Positions 6,781 to 13,414 of a DNA stretch of 13,705 nt are shown piece by piece. The position numbers and the translations under genes were made by a program. The stretch comes from CAYXRK01 sp964467615 (GTDB lineage: Bacteria; Hydrogenedentota; Hydrogenedentia; Hydrogenedentales; GCA-2746185). The stretch covers positions 1 through 13,705 of the forward strand of contig CAYXRK010000128.1 of assembly GCA_964467615.1 (NCBI GenBank). Reading direction: 5' to 3'. Every line of letters begins with the position of its first letter. Within the stretch, counting starts at the first letter, position 1. A model generated the notes under the pieces. That model was not told where the DNA came from and searched no databases. It saw nothing but the letters and a program-made list of their open reading frames with translations.

Positions 6781-7146
6781 ATGGAACCGACCATGAAAGA
6801 GAATGAGGCAAAAAAGGCGCCGAAACGAGCGAAGGAAGGCGCCATCCTCGATTGGCAAAAAACGCATGACGACCTGTATGTGCTCCGTTTGTACGTGACC
6901 GGCATGACACCCAACTCGGTCCGCGCGATTGAGAACATTAAGGCTATTTGCGAGGAGTATCTGGAAGGACGATACGACGTCGAGATCGTCGATATTTACA
7001 AACAGCCATCCTTGGCGAAGGGCGAACAAATCTTGGCAACCCCGACACTGGTAAAATTACTTCCATTGCCATTGCGCCGTCTAGTCGGGGATCTTTCTCA
7101 AAAGAATCGCGTGCTGCTCGGACTTGATCTAGTTCCGAGGAAATAG
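6781..7146 (+). CDS. kaiB: KaiB-family protein, second copy
   Basis: 121 aa, beginning at the base after the first kaiB stop codon. A basic extension of about 32 residues precedes the KaiB domain: LYVLRLYVTGMTPNSVRAIE, YDVEIVDIYKQPSLAKGEQI, ATPTLVKLLPLPLRRLVGDL and VLLGLDL. Unlike the first copy, it keeps the Gly-Leu-Asp fold-switch motif and is the closer of the two to clock KaiB. An in-frame ATG at 6793 is a possible alternative start. Tandem, divergent KaiB copies behind kaiC are known in non-cyanobacterial Kai clusters. The two may bind KaiC differently or form a mixed ring; this is inference. Confidence 0.93.
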   Translation: MEPTMKENEAKKAPKRAKEGAILDWQKTHDDLYVLRLYVTGMTPNSVRAIENIKAICEEYLEGRYDVEIVDIYKQPSLAKGEQILATPTLVKLLPLPLRRLVGDLSQKNRVLLGLDLVPRK

Positions 7147-7191
7147 AGTGACACGACAGAGGGTGCGACAATAGCCAGAACCGCTAAATCG

Positions 7192-9378
7192 ATGTCTCGA
7201 GCATCCGCGCAATCAGGTCCCGCAGCGAGCGAAAAGAGTGCGATGCTGCGCGAAATGGAAGAGCTTCGCGCGCGCCTCGAAGAAGCCGAAGCCACCATCC
7301 AGGCTATCCAAAGCGGCGAGGTTGACGCGCTTGTCGTCGCTGGGCCCGAAGGCGAAAGGGTCTTTGTCCTGGAAGGGGCGGACTACCCGTATCGCGCTAT
7401 GCTTGAAGTTCTGAACGAGGGGGTCGTGACCCTTGGCGCGGACGGAGGCATCCTTTCTTGCAACAACCGCTTCGTGACGTTCGTAAAGATGCCGATCGAG
7501 CAGGTGTTGGGCAAGCCGCTCGCCGGTTTTGTAACGAAGGGCGATGCGCCGAAGCTGAGCGCCTTTTTGAGTGAAGCGGCCGAAGGAGGCGGCGTTGTCA
7601 CGGTCAATTTAGCTCTCAACGATGGAACGACTATGCCGGCCAATCTTTCAGCGGCGGTATTCGAGGCGGGAGGACGACCGGCACTTTGCGTAGTCGTGAC
7701 GGACCTGACCGAAATGTTCGCCGCGACGAAGGCGCGGCTGTGGCTGGCATCCATTGTCGATTCGTCAAACGACGCCGTTATCAGCAATTCCTTCGACAAC
7801 AAGATTCTGACGTGGAACGCGGCGGCGGAGCGCATCTACGGTTTTTCGGCCCAGGAAGCGGTCGGCCAACCTACTTCAATTATTGTGCCCCGGGATCGAA
7901 GCCAAGAATTCGAGTTGATCGGCGAGAACGCTCGCCTTGGACAACGAATCGCGGCCCATGAAACGGTCCAAACCACGAAGCTGGGCGCACCCATAGATGT
8001 TTCGCTGACCATTTCCCCGTTGATGGACGCGAACGAGAACGCGATAGGAATGTCCGTTATTGCGCGCGATATTACGGAGCGAAAGAAAGTCGCAGCGGAA
8101 TTGGAAAGACACCGCCGGCACCTGGAGGAGATGGTCCAACAGCGGACGGATGAATTGTGGGTGACATCGAACGAACTGCGCGCCACCAATGAGGCGCTGC
8201 AGGGACAACGCAAAGAAATGGCGATGGCCCACGAACAGTTGAGCGAGCACTCGGAAGTACTGCGTAAGAACGAGGAACGGCTAAGACTGGCTCTGCACGC
8301 CGGAAAGATGGCGACTTGGGACTGGCAAATTCCCGCGGACGAGATGAACTGGAACGATGAACACTATCGAATGTTCGGGTACGAAGTCGGCGAGGTGAAA
8401 CCGAGTTTCGCCGCGTGGGCCAGTCGGTTGCATGCGGACGATCGCGAGATCGCACAGGCTGCATTTAATGTAGCCATGAACGAGGGACTCGAGTACAGCA
8501 CCGAATTTAGAACGTGTTGGCCGGACGGAAGCGTCCACTGGCACTGGGGGCTCGGGGGGTTTGATCGGGATGACACCGGGAGGGCCGTTCGTTCTTTCGG
8601 CGTGTTGCTTGAGATTACGGAAAAGAAGGATGCCGAGTTGCGCATCCAGGAGTTGAACGACGCGCTCCGGCAGCATGTGGCGACTGTCGATACAGCGAAT
8701 AGAGAACTTGAATCGTTCAGTCATTCCGTGTCGCATGATTTGCGAACGCCCCTACGGTTCATCAATAAAATTGCGTACGCGTTGCTTCACGAGTCGGGAG
8801 CGCACCTCTCTAACGGCGTCGCGCAGCAAGTGAACATGATCCTGCAGGCTACGAGCGAAATGACGGAACTGATCGAGGACCTACTTGTGTTCTCGCAAGT
8901 AACCAGGGCGCCAATGCGAAAACGCAGCGTGGACCTGCGGAGGTTTTTTCAAAAAGCAGTTAAGGAACTCGAGCATGCGCGGGAGGACCGCAACGCCGAG
9001 ATCGTGATCCAGGATCTCGCTCCGTGCGAGGGCGACCGGACACTTTTGAAGGAAGTCGTGACGAACCTGTTGGCGAATGCCCTCAAGTTCACTCGACGGC
9101 GTGAAATGGCGCGAATTACGATCGGTTGTACTGAGACGAAAGGTGAAACCGCGTTTTTTGTTCAAGACAATGGTGTAGGCTTTGACATGAATGACTCGGA
9201 GTCCCTTTTTGTCCCATTTCGCAGGCTTCACAAGCAAGCCGACTTTGAAGGGACAGGAATTGGTCTGGCTCTCGTCAAGCGCATCGTCGAGCGACACGGC
9301 GGCCGTATTTGGGCGGTGGGTGAAGTCGACAAGGGTGCGACGTTCTACTTTACGCTCGGTAAAGGGACGGCAGGATAG
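7192..9378 (+). CDS. Triple-PAS sensor histidine kinase of the kai operon
   Basis: A soluble kinase of 728 aa. The N-terminal coiled coil (about 18-40) ends in ATIQAIQSGEVDALVV, a stretch I associate with KaiC-linked kinases. PAS1 is about 66-175; PAS2 about 183-296 (ASIVDSSNDAVISNS, ILTWNAAAERIYGFS, ARDITERKK); a long coiled coil about 297-358; PAS3 about 360-478 (MATWDWQI, MFGYEVGEV, EFRTCWPDGSVHW). HisKA has the phospho-acceptor His515 in SHSVSHDLRTPL. The ATPase domain has the N box NLLANALKF (625-633), G1 DNGVGFD (659-665) and G2 GTGIGLAL (687-694). There is no transmembrane segment and no KaiB-like sensor domain as in SasA, so coupling to KaiC, if any, would go through PAS domains. It lies 45 bp after the second kaiB. 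The ATG at 7192 has no clear ribosome site; an ATG at 7243 is possible. Confidence 0.94.
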   Translation: MSRASAQSGPAASEKSAMLREMEELRARLEEAEATIQAIQSGEVDALVVAGPEGERVFVLEGADYPYRAMLEVLNEGVVTLGADGGILSCNNRFVTFVKMPIEQVLGKPLAGFVTKGDAPKLSAFLSEAAEGGGVVTVNLALNDGTTMPANLSAAVFEAGGRPALCVVVTDLTEMFAATKARLWLASIVDSSNDAVISNSFDNKILTWNAAAERIYGFSAQEAVGQPTSIIVPRDRSQEFELIGENARLGQRIAAHETVQTTKLGAPIDVSLTISPLMDANENAIGMSVIARDITERKKVAAELERHRRHLEEMVQQRTDELWVTSNELRATNEALQGQRKEMAMAHEQLSEHSEVLRKNEERLRLALHAGKMATWDWQIPADEMNWNDEHYRMFGYEVGEVKPSFAAWASRLHADDREIAQAAFNVAMNEGLEYSTEFRTCWPDGSVHWHWGLGGFDRDDTGRAVRSFGVLLEITEKKDAELRIQELNDALRQHVATVDTANRELESFSHSVSHDLRTPLRFINKIAYALLHESGAHLSNGVAQQVNMILQATSEMTELIEDLLVFSQVTRAPMRKRSVDLRRFFQKAVKELEHAREDRNAEIVIQDLAPCEGDRTLLKEVVTNLLANALKFTRRREMARITIGCTETKGETAFFVQDNGVGFDMNDSESLFVPFRRLHKQADFEGTGIGLALVKRIVERHGGRIWAVGEVDKGATFYFTLGKGTAG

Positions 9379-9445
9379 AAAACAACCAGCATAGCGCGAT
9401 ACGCACGCCTTCTCGGGATGGAGGCAACAGCGCAACTTTCCGAGT

Positions 9446-9640
9446 CAAGAACTGATTCTGAGCGTCGCCGCGTCCGGAGGACGGCGCTTGCCGCGGTTGT
9501 AAAGACGCATGGTGCTCACGTTAGCTTGTTCAAGGCCTCCTTGCATCTTGGCGCTGTCCGCGCTGTGTTTCCACCGCGTTCGCTGTGCAGGTAGTGCGAA
9601 GCGAGTGGTGAGGGGTGCGGAAATGTATCCGCGTCCATCC
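9446..9640 (-). pseudogene. C-terminal remnant of a tyrosine recombinase/integrase
   Basis: Read leftward, one frame gives PHHSLRTTCTANAVET (about 9613-9566), which resembles the Arg box H-S-L-R-x-T of phage-type integrases. Another frame gives ANVSTMRLYNRGKRRPPDAA and then TLRISS before a TGA at 9448-9446. The latter resembles the catalytic end H-A-N-V-S-T-T-R-L-Y-N/D-R with the nucleophilic Tyr. The two pieces are in different frames and the rest of the protein is absent, so this is a dead fragment. It lies between the kai operon and the transposase, about 1.5 kb from the tRNA-Met fragment that looks like an attachment site. The left end of the feature is the stop codon; the right end is approximate. 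The remainder of 9379-9822 holds nothing else I can name. Confidence 0.5.
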
Positions 9641-9822
9641 GATTGTGGTTTTTAGCGTTAGTTGAGCCGAGTTAATCAGAAACCGAGTCGTAGTTCAATT
9701 CGAAGGAGCAGTGGAAGATTGGTGCGGTTCCGGACAAACATGTTCAAGTCCACGGATAGGCGCAGGATTGTCCGCTCGCGTCTGTGCCGACTCGAATTTC
9801 TCGATTGGAGACGTGTATGGAT

Positions 9823-10887
9823 TCAGGCGGTTTCGCGGTAGTAGCTCTTGAGAATGCCGCCGAGTTCGCGCTTGCAGCGAACCACGCCGACCGCTGTTGG
9901 CACGAAGTTGGCGTCGAGAACTGTGTTGTCGCGCCCTACTCCGCGGTGCGGCCGTCGTTCGTGATAGTGATTCAGCCACGTGCGAACGATGTAGTCGATC
10001 TGGTCTCGGCTGAAGCAAACGAAGCGGTTCAATACTTCGCGTTTCGTGCTCGCGATGAAGCTCTCGGCGAAGGCGTGTGCTTTGGGCGCTCGAGGCGGAA
10101 TACGAATACATCGCGCGGTGGGTCTCCAGAATCGGTCGAACGCGTCGGGATACTTTCGGTCGCGATCCCGAATCAGAAACCGGGGCTGCATACCTTCTCC
10201 CTCCAGCCACATCGCTGCATTCCGAGCCTGTTGCATGATCCACGTCGAATCGGGATGATACGTACTTGGGCTGCAAATGGCCTTCCGGCTTCCGAGATGA
10301 ATGAAAACAAGGGCATAGGCGTTAAGGACTCCTCGAAGCGTGAATACTCGTTTGGTGAAGAAGTCGCACGCAACGATGCTGTCAACGTTGGCGCGAACGA
10401 AGGTCGTCCAAGGAATAGGAGGATTCCTCCTCGCTTTCTGCGGATCGGGGAAGTGTCCTTTTTCTTTGAGGATGTCCCGAATGGTCGTCGTTCCGATCCG
10501 GATGCCAAGCTTCTTGAGATCACCCACGACGCGGCGGTAACCCCAACGGAGATTTTCTCTGGCAAGGCGCGGGACGAGGGCGCGGGTTGCAAAGGGAGTT
10601 CGAGGACGACCCGAAGGCCGGAACACCCTGGCGCGACGCAACTGTCGTCGCCATTTCGTGTACGTTTCGGGTAAAACGACGTGCATCACCTCATCGATGT
10701 CGTGGTCGATAGCGGCACCCAGGCGGAGCGACTCCGTCCGTTCCGCCGGCGTCGGCACAATCCGGCTGGTGTCTATGCGCCACCGGAGCACTCTGATCTG
10801 CGCCTCGAGAAGCTGCAGCCCCGCGTTGTATCGAGGACGCATCGACTGGGTCGCCAGCGTAATCACCGAAAAAAGTATTCCGTCCAC
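9823..10887 (-). CDS. DDE (rve integrase-core) transposase
   Basis: 354 aa from a GTG at 10887 with GGAAGGA six bases upstream (minus strand). The open frame continues upstream to 11001 without recognisable protein. Residues 1-50 form a hydrophobic/helical start (ILFSVITLATQ, LLEAQIRVLRWRID) common in this group. A helix-turn-helix-like part follows (ENLRWGYRRVVGDLKKLGI, IRDILKEKG). The catalytic core has Asp175 (VACDFF), Asp241 (FLIRDRD) and Glu275 (AHAFAES), then NHYHERRPHRGVG. The triad looks intact, so it may be active. The layout is that of IS481/IS3-like rve transposases. I searched both flanks by eye and found no convincing terminal inverted repeats or target duplication, so the insertion sequence borders are not given. 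Confidence 0.85.
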   Translation of the reverse strand: MDGILFSVITLATQSMRPRYNAGLQLLEAQIRVLRWRIDTSRIVPTPAERTESLRLGAAIDHDIDEVMHVVLPETYTKWRRQLRRARVFRPSGRPRTPFATRALVPRLARENLRWGYRRVVGDLKKLGIRIGTTTIRDILKEKGHFPDPQKARRNPPIPWTTFVRANVDSIVACDFFTKRVFTLRGVLNAYALVFIHLGSRKAICSPSTYHPDSTWIMQQARNAAMWLEGEGMQPRFLIRDRDRKYPDAFDRFWRPTARCIRIPPRAPKAHAFAESFIASTKREVLNRFVCFSRDQIDYIVRTWLNHYHERRPHRGVGRDNTVLDANFVPTAVGVVRCKRELGGILKSYYRETA

Positions 10888-11021
10888 CTCGAATCCTTCC
10901 GCTGGGGAAACGCCGTCAAAGAGCCGGATTTTACAGAGTACGACCCGACGACTACATTTCCGGACCCCAAGGCGCCCGGCGCTCGCTGAGGTGCTACTCA
11001 ATTTGTACCTTACGGATTGAA

Positions 11022-11048
11022 AAACATGGTAAACATGGGCAACATGGG
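11022..11048 (+). repeat. Three tandem copies of a 9-bp unit (AACATGGKN)
   Basis: AACATGG recurs at 11023, 11032 and 11041, exactly 9 bp apart, giving three near-identical units. It lies between the transposase gene and the tRNA-Met fragment. It could be part of an insertion-sequence end, a recombinase arm site or simple slippage; nothing decides between these. Confidence 0.5.
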
Positions 11049-11132
11049 ACGGGTGAGGCGAACGAGGCGATCTCGTTGCGTCGTCGTAAGTTATTGCGAT
11101 TCCAGGTAGTTAGCGATTCGGGTCCGATTTCT

Positions 11133-11174
11133 CTCATAACCCAAAGGTCGTGGGTTCAAATCCCACCCCCGCTA
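11133..11174 (+). other. 3' part of a tRNA-Met (CAT) gene, candidate attachment site
   Basis: The sequence reads as anticodon loop CTCATAA (11133-11139, anticodon CAT at 11135-11137), 3' anticodon strand CCCAA, and variable loop AGGTC. It continues with T-stem GTGGG, T-loop TTCAAAT, CCCAC, acceptor strand CCCCGCT and discriminator A (11174). The 5' half is missing: the bases before 11133 (TTTCT) cannot pair with CCCAA, and no D-arm or 5' acceptor strand is present. A tRNA 3' half cut at the anticodon loop is the usual duplicate left when an integrative element inserts through a tyrosine recombinase. By that logic the element lies to the left and the old chromosome to the right. Confidence 0.7.
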
Positions 11175-11183
11175 GAGGGGCCT

Positions 11184-11423
11184 CTACTCCAGATCCGGAA
11201 AGTCCTGGCGTGATATCAAGACTCGGATGCTGCGCGCTTGTCCGGGGACGCGGCTGATGAAGCCAAGTTTCTCCAAGGAGAGGATCATCTGATGGACGGT
11301 CGGCGGTGTCACGCGGAAGTACCCTTGGATGTCCGCTTCCGCCGGTGGCCGCCCTTGGAGCTTAGTGTAATAGTGAATGAACGCTAAGTATTGGCCCTGT
11401 TTCCTAGTCGGTTTCCTGTCCAT
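11184..11423 (-). CDS. LexA-type winged-helix DNA-binding protein without protease domain
   Basis: 79 aa from the ATG at 11423, which has GGAGG three bases upstream; a GTG at 11480 would add 19 unremarkable residues. It matches the LexA N-terminal DNA-binding domain over its whole length: QGQYLAFIHYYTKLQGRPPA, EADIQGYFRVTPPTVHQMIL, SLEKLGFISRVPGQARSIRV. There is no Ser/Lys protease domain, so it cannot self-cleave as LexA does. Such stand-alone domains occur as small regulators near mobile and defence genes. It follows the helicase remnant on the same strand by about 210 bp and may once have been part of that locus. Confidence 0.8.
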   Translation of the reverse strand: MDRKPTRKQGQYLAFIHYYTKLQGRPPAEADIQGYFRVTPPTVHQMILSLEKLGFISRVPGQARSIRVLISRQDFPDLE

Positions 11424-11633
11424 ATTCCTCCGTGGCGGACGCCCTCCCTTGTTCGCGGTGTCCTCCTGCCCGGCAATCACGTCTTCAGCGCCGTCGCCGA
11501 ATCGTGGTTCGCCACCTACGACGCAGCCACTGCTCCCGAAGGATAATTTGGCTGTATCGTGTAGTGACGTGCTGCTCCGTCAGAACGAAAAACTTTCCAG
11601 CGACGTTACGGAATGTGGTCCCCGAGGGCCAAG

Positions 11634-11951
11634 TCATTCTGGCTCCCGGTCGGGCGGAAGCGCCAGTTGTTCTTCAACAGTCTGAATGGTATACCCCATC
11701 GCCCGATAACCACGGAGTCGCTTCGCGTACATTCGAGCGAGCATGGTGACGTTACCGTCGACGTAGTCGTAAACACGAACCTCGCGCTTGCCTTCGTGCA
11801 AACGGTGCAGGCGGCCAACGTATTGCTCCAATGTGCCTCGCCACGAGATGGGCATCGCGAGAAAAAGGGTGTCGAGACGCGAGTAATCGAAGCCTTCTCC
11901 GCATGCACTGACAGTTTCCTCTAGGCTATGAGCACACCCCAAATGGATCAA
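11634..11951 (-). pseudogene. C-terminal remnant of a superfamily 2 helicase (TOTE-type)
   Basis: The frame encodes 105 residues. From about residue 18 it matches the end of an SF2 helicase: GEGFDYSRLDTLFLAMPISW (motif V region), then GTLEQYVGRLHR (motif VI, arginine finger), then REVRVYDYVDGNVTMLARMY and KRLRGYRAMGYTI. Walker A, DEAD/DEAH and motifs Ia-IV are absent, so it cannot work alone. The apparent start is a TTG overlapping the stop of the next gene and is probably accidental. Sequences of this type form the end of large primase-helicase proteins of TOTE conflict systems. The matching N-terminal piece lies about 1 kb away at 12974-13414 in the same orientation, so both probably come from one original gene. 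Confidence 0.65.
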
Positions 11952-12865
11952 CGCGTCATCGGACGCGTCGGATACCTCTCATCGCCCGTGCCATATGGCC
12001 ACAGAGATGGTGGAATCCGGTCTATGAAACGCTGCTGTGTGTGCCCATTGCAGAAGACTTCGAAGCGGGGGAAAATGCTCCAAATACTCTCTGAGAACCT
12101 ATCCCAAATCACGACACGTGTAAAAGGAAGATTTCCCATTTCATTGGGAAGCCTAACTTCGCGTGGTTCGCTAAAAACATCGGTTACACCATGCGCTTCA
12201 GCCACAAGCAGAAGCCAACGTTCCGTTGCGTTTCTCCAATCATATTTGCCTGCCTTAGCTGTTTTTTCCCTTACCGCGTCAACGACCGCGTCGTTCAATG
12301 GTTCGATGGATCCGGACTGCATGTGCGAAGGCCACCACAGACGTCCTTGACCGTTTCTATCGAGGACACGTATTCGACATACCGCGTCGCTGAGGACTGA
12401 AAGTGACTCCTGTGGAAACTCGATATTTGATACGCTCCGAAACATCCGCCCTACAGTAGCAAGCTCATCCGCGAGAGAGTCCAAGCAAATGCCGTCCAGG
12501 CACTCATACGTCGGCCTACGAAACTCCACGACACAATAGGGCACCGCGTAGGTATCATCTTCCGCGAGCCGCGCCCGAACTTTTTCCGCCACCTCCATCC
12601 ATTGTGATCGAAATCGGCGCATGGCAGAACCATTTGCGAAAGACGCGTCATTTGAAAGCGACCGTACTTCACAGGCTAGTTGACACGATCGATCCCAGTT
12701 ACAAAATTCAACAATTGCGTCGGGGCTCTCCTGAGTCTTCTCATCGATAAGACGAAAATGCGAGAGTCCGATGCGACTAAGCACATCCGTCACGATGCAA
12801 TTCTCGACATCTTTCTTAGCTAGTCCTCGATTCCTCTCGAAGTCTATTCCAGCGTATGGTTTCAA
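11948..12865 (-). CDS. Hypothetical protein, 305 aa, lying inside a broken TOTE-type gene
   Basis: I do not recognise the family. The start is a TTG at 12865, with GGAG about eight bases upstream. It has no signal peptide or membrane segment. Near the N-terminus, SPDAIVEF followed by LACEVRSL resembles the P-D-x(n)-D/E-x-K core of PD-(D/E)XK nucleases with Arg in place of the Lys. That is a weak, by-eye hint only. The C-terminal half has WLLLVAEAHGVTDVF and FTRVVIWDRF. The stop overlaps the helicase remnant start. The gene lies exactly between the N- and C-terminal pieces of the TOTE-type protein, replacing the primase and most of the helicase. It appears less GC-rich than the kai operon. Upstream, the same frame continues through a TGA (12892-12890) and a TAG (12976-12974) into the TOTE N-terminal piece. 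Confidence 0.65.
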   Translation of the reverse strand: MKPYAGIDFERNRGLAKKDVENCIVTDVLSRIGLSHFRLIDEKTQESPDAIVEFCNWDRSCQLACEVRSLSNDASFANGSAMRRFRSQWMEVAEKVRARLAEDDTYAVPYCVVEFRRPTYECLDGICLDSLADELATVGRMFRSVSNIEFPQESLSVLSDAVCRIRVLDRNGQGRLWWPSHMQSGSIEPLNDAVVDAVREKTAKAGKYDWRNATERWLLLVAEAHGVTDVFSEPREVRLPNEMGNLPFTRVVIWDRFSESIWSIFPRFEVFCNGHTQQRFIDRIPPSLWPYGTGDERYPTRPMTR

Positions 12866-12973
12866 GGTAATCGACTCCGCTTTTTGCGATCAAATCAAGT
12901 CAGGATTTTCAATGAAGTCGGCCTCATTTGCAAGTAATGGGCGAATCTTTCCGTCAACCGTGACGATTCGTTC

Positions 12974-13414
12974 CTACTGTCTTCTGCCGAGAAGGTGGGC
13001 TCGCACCACGCCATCGGTGAGTGAATGGTAGCTGCAGTTTGTGCACTTGCCGCCCGGCTTCTTGCATATCATCGGGTCCCATTCGTGGGCGCAGGCGGGC
13101 GAGTAGCCTGATTTTTCTTTCTTGCTTTCCCACCGCACTGCATACACATCTTCCCTTCCGCGGAATAGAGAGCGAAACAGGCGCACGCGTTCGTCTGCTA
13201 TTGCATGCGTATTGCAAGTACTATCGAAGCGCACCGAAGTCGTGGCTTCCGACGCGAGAGATTCTCTGGATCGTGAAGGAACAATTGCGGCGGCGCTCTT
13301 GACGGAGAACGAACTCAGTATCGCCTTGAGCCGGGTATTTTCATCACGGAGCCGGCGGATTTCGTCGCGTGCCGCCGCTAGATTCGCAGGCAGTTCATCG
13401 GGTTTGCTAGACAC
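12974..13414 (-). CDS. N-terminal piece of a TOTE-type archaeo-eukaryotic primase protein (truncated)
   Basis: 146 aa from a GTG at 13414. Residues about 8-35 are a coiled coil (NLAAARDEIRRLRDENTRLK). Residues about 75-140 match the conserved start of TOTE conflict-system primase-helicases: ERVRLFRSLFRGREDVYAVR, WESKKEKSGYSPACAHEWD, the Cys pattern CKKPGGKCTNC, and LTDGVVRAHLLG. The family continues directly into the primase domain (G-V-Y-P-L-L, W-F-L-A-x-D-F-D), but here the frame stops at TAG just after HLLGRRQ. Normal family members are many hundreds of residues long, so this is a severe truncation. TATACT at 13482-13477 is a possible -10 on the minus strand. It might still be translated as a short zinc-binding protein, but loss of function is more likely. 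Confidence 0.65.
   Translation of the reverse strand: MSSKPDELPANLAAARDEIRRLRDENTRLKAILSSFSVKSAAAIVPSRSRESLASEATTSVRFDSTCNTHAIADERVRLFRSLFRGREDVYAVRWESKKEKSGYSPACAHEWDPMICKKPGGKCTNCSYHSLTDGVVRAHLLGRRQ

Noticed and set aside
9784..10674. Plus-strand frame of 296 codons opposite the transposase
   Set aside because: The minus strand encodes an rve transposase with an intact catalytic triad; the plus frame has no protein-like features and is its shadow.
9650..11100. Terminal inverted repeats of the insertion sequence
   Set aside because: By eye, no pair of matching ends or target duplication was convincing on both sides of the transposase, so no element borders are claimed.
11100..11174. Complete tRNA-Met gene
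   Set aside because: Only the part from the anticodon loop to the discriminator base folds; the 5' anticodon strand, D-arm and 5' acceptor strand are absent.
12893..12973. 27-codon stretch (ERIVTVDGK...) as continuation of the TOTE primase
   Set aside because: There is a faint resemblance of IRPLLANEADF to the family's VYPLL...W-F motif, but it is too weak and too short to call homologous.
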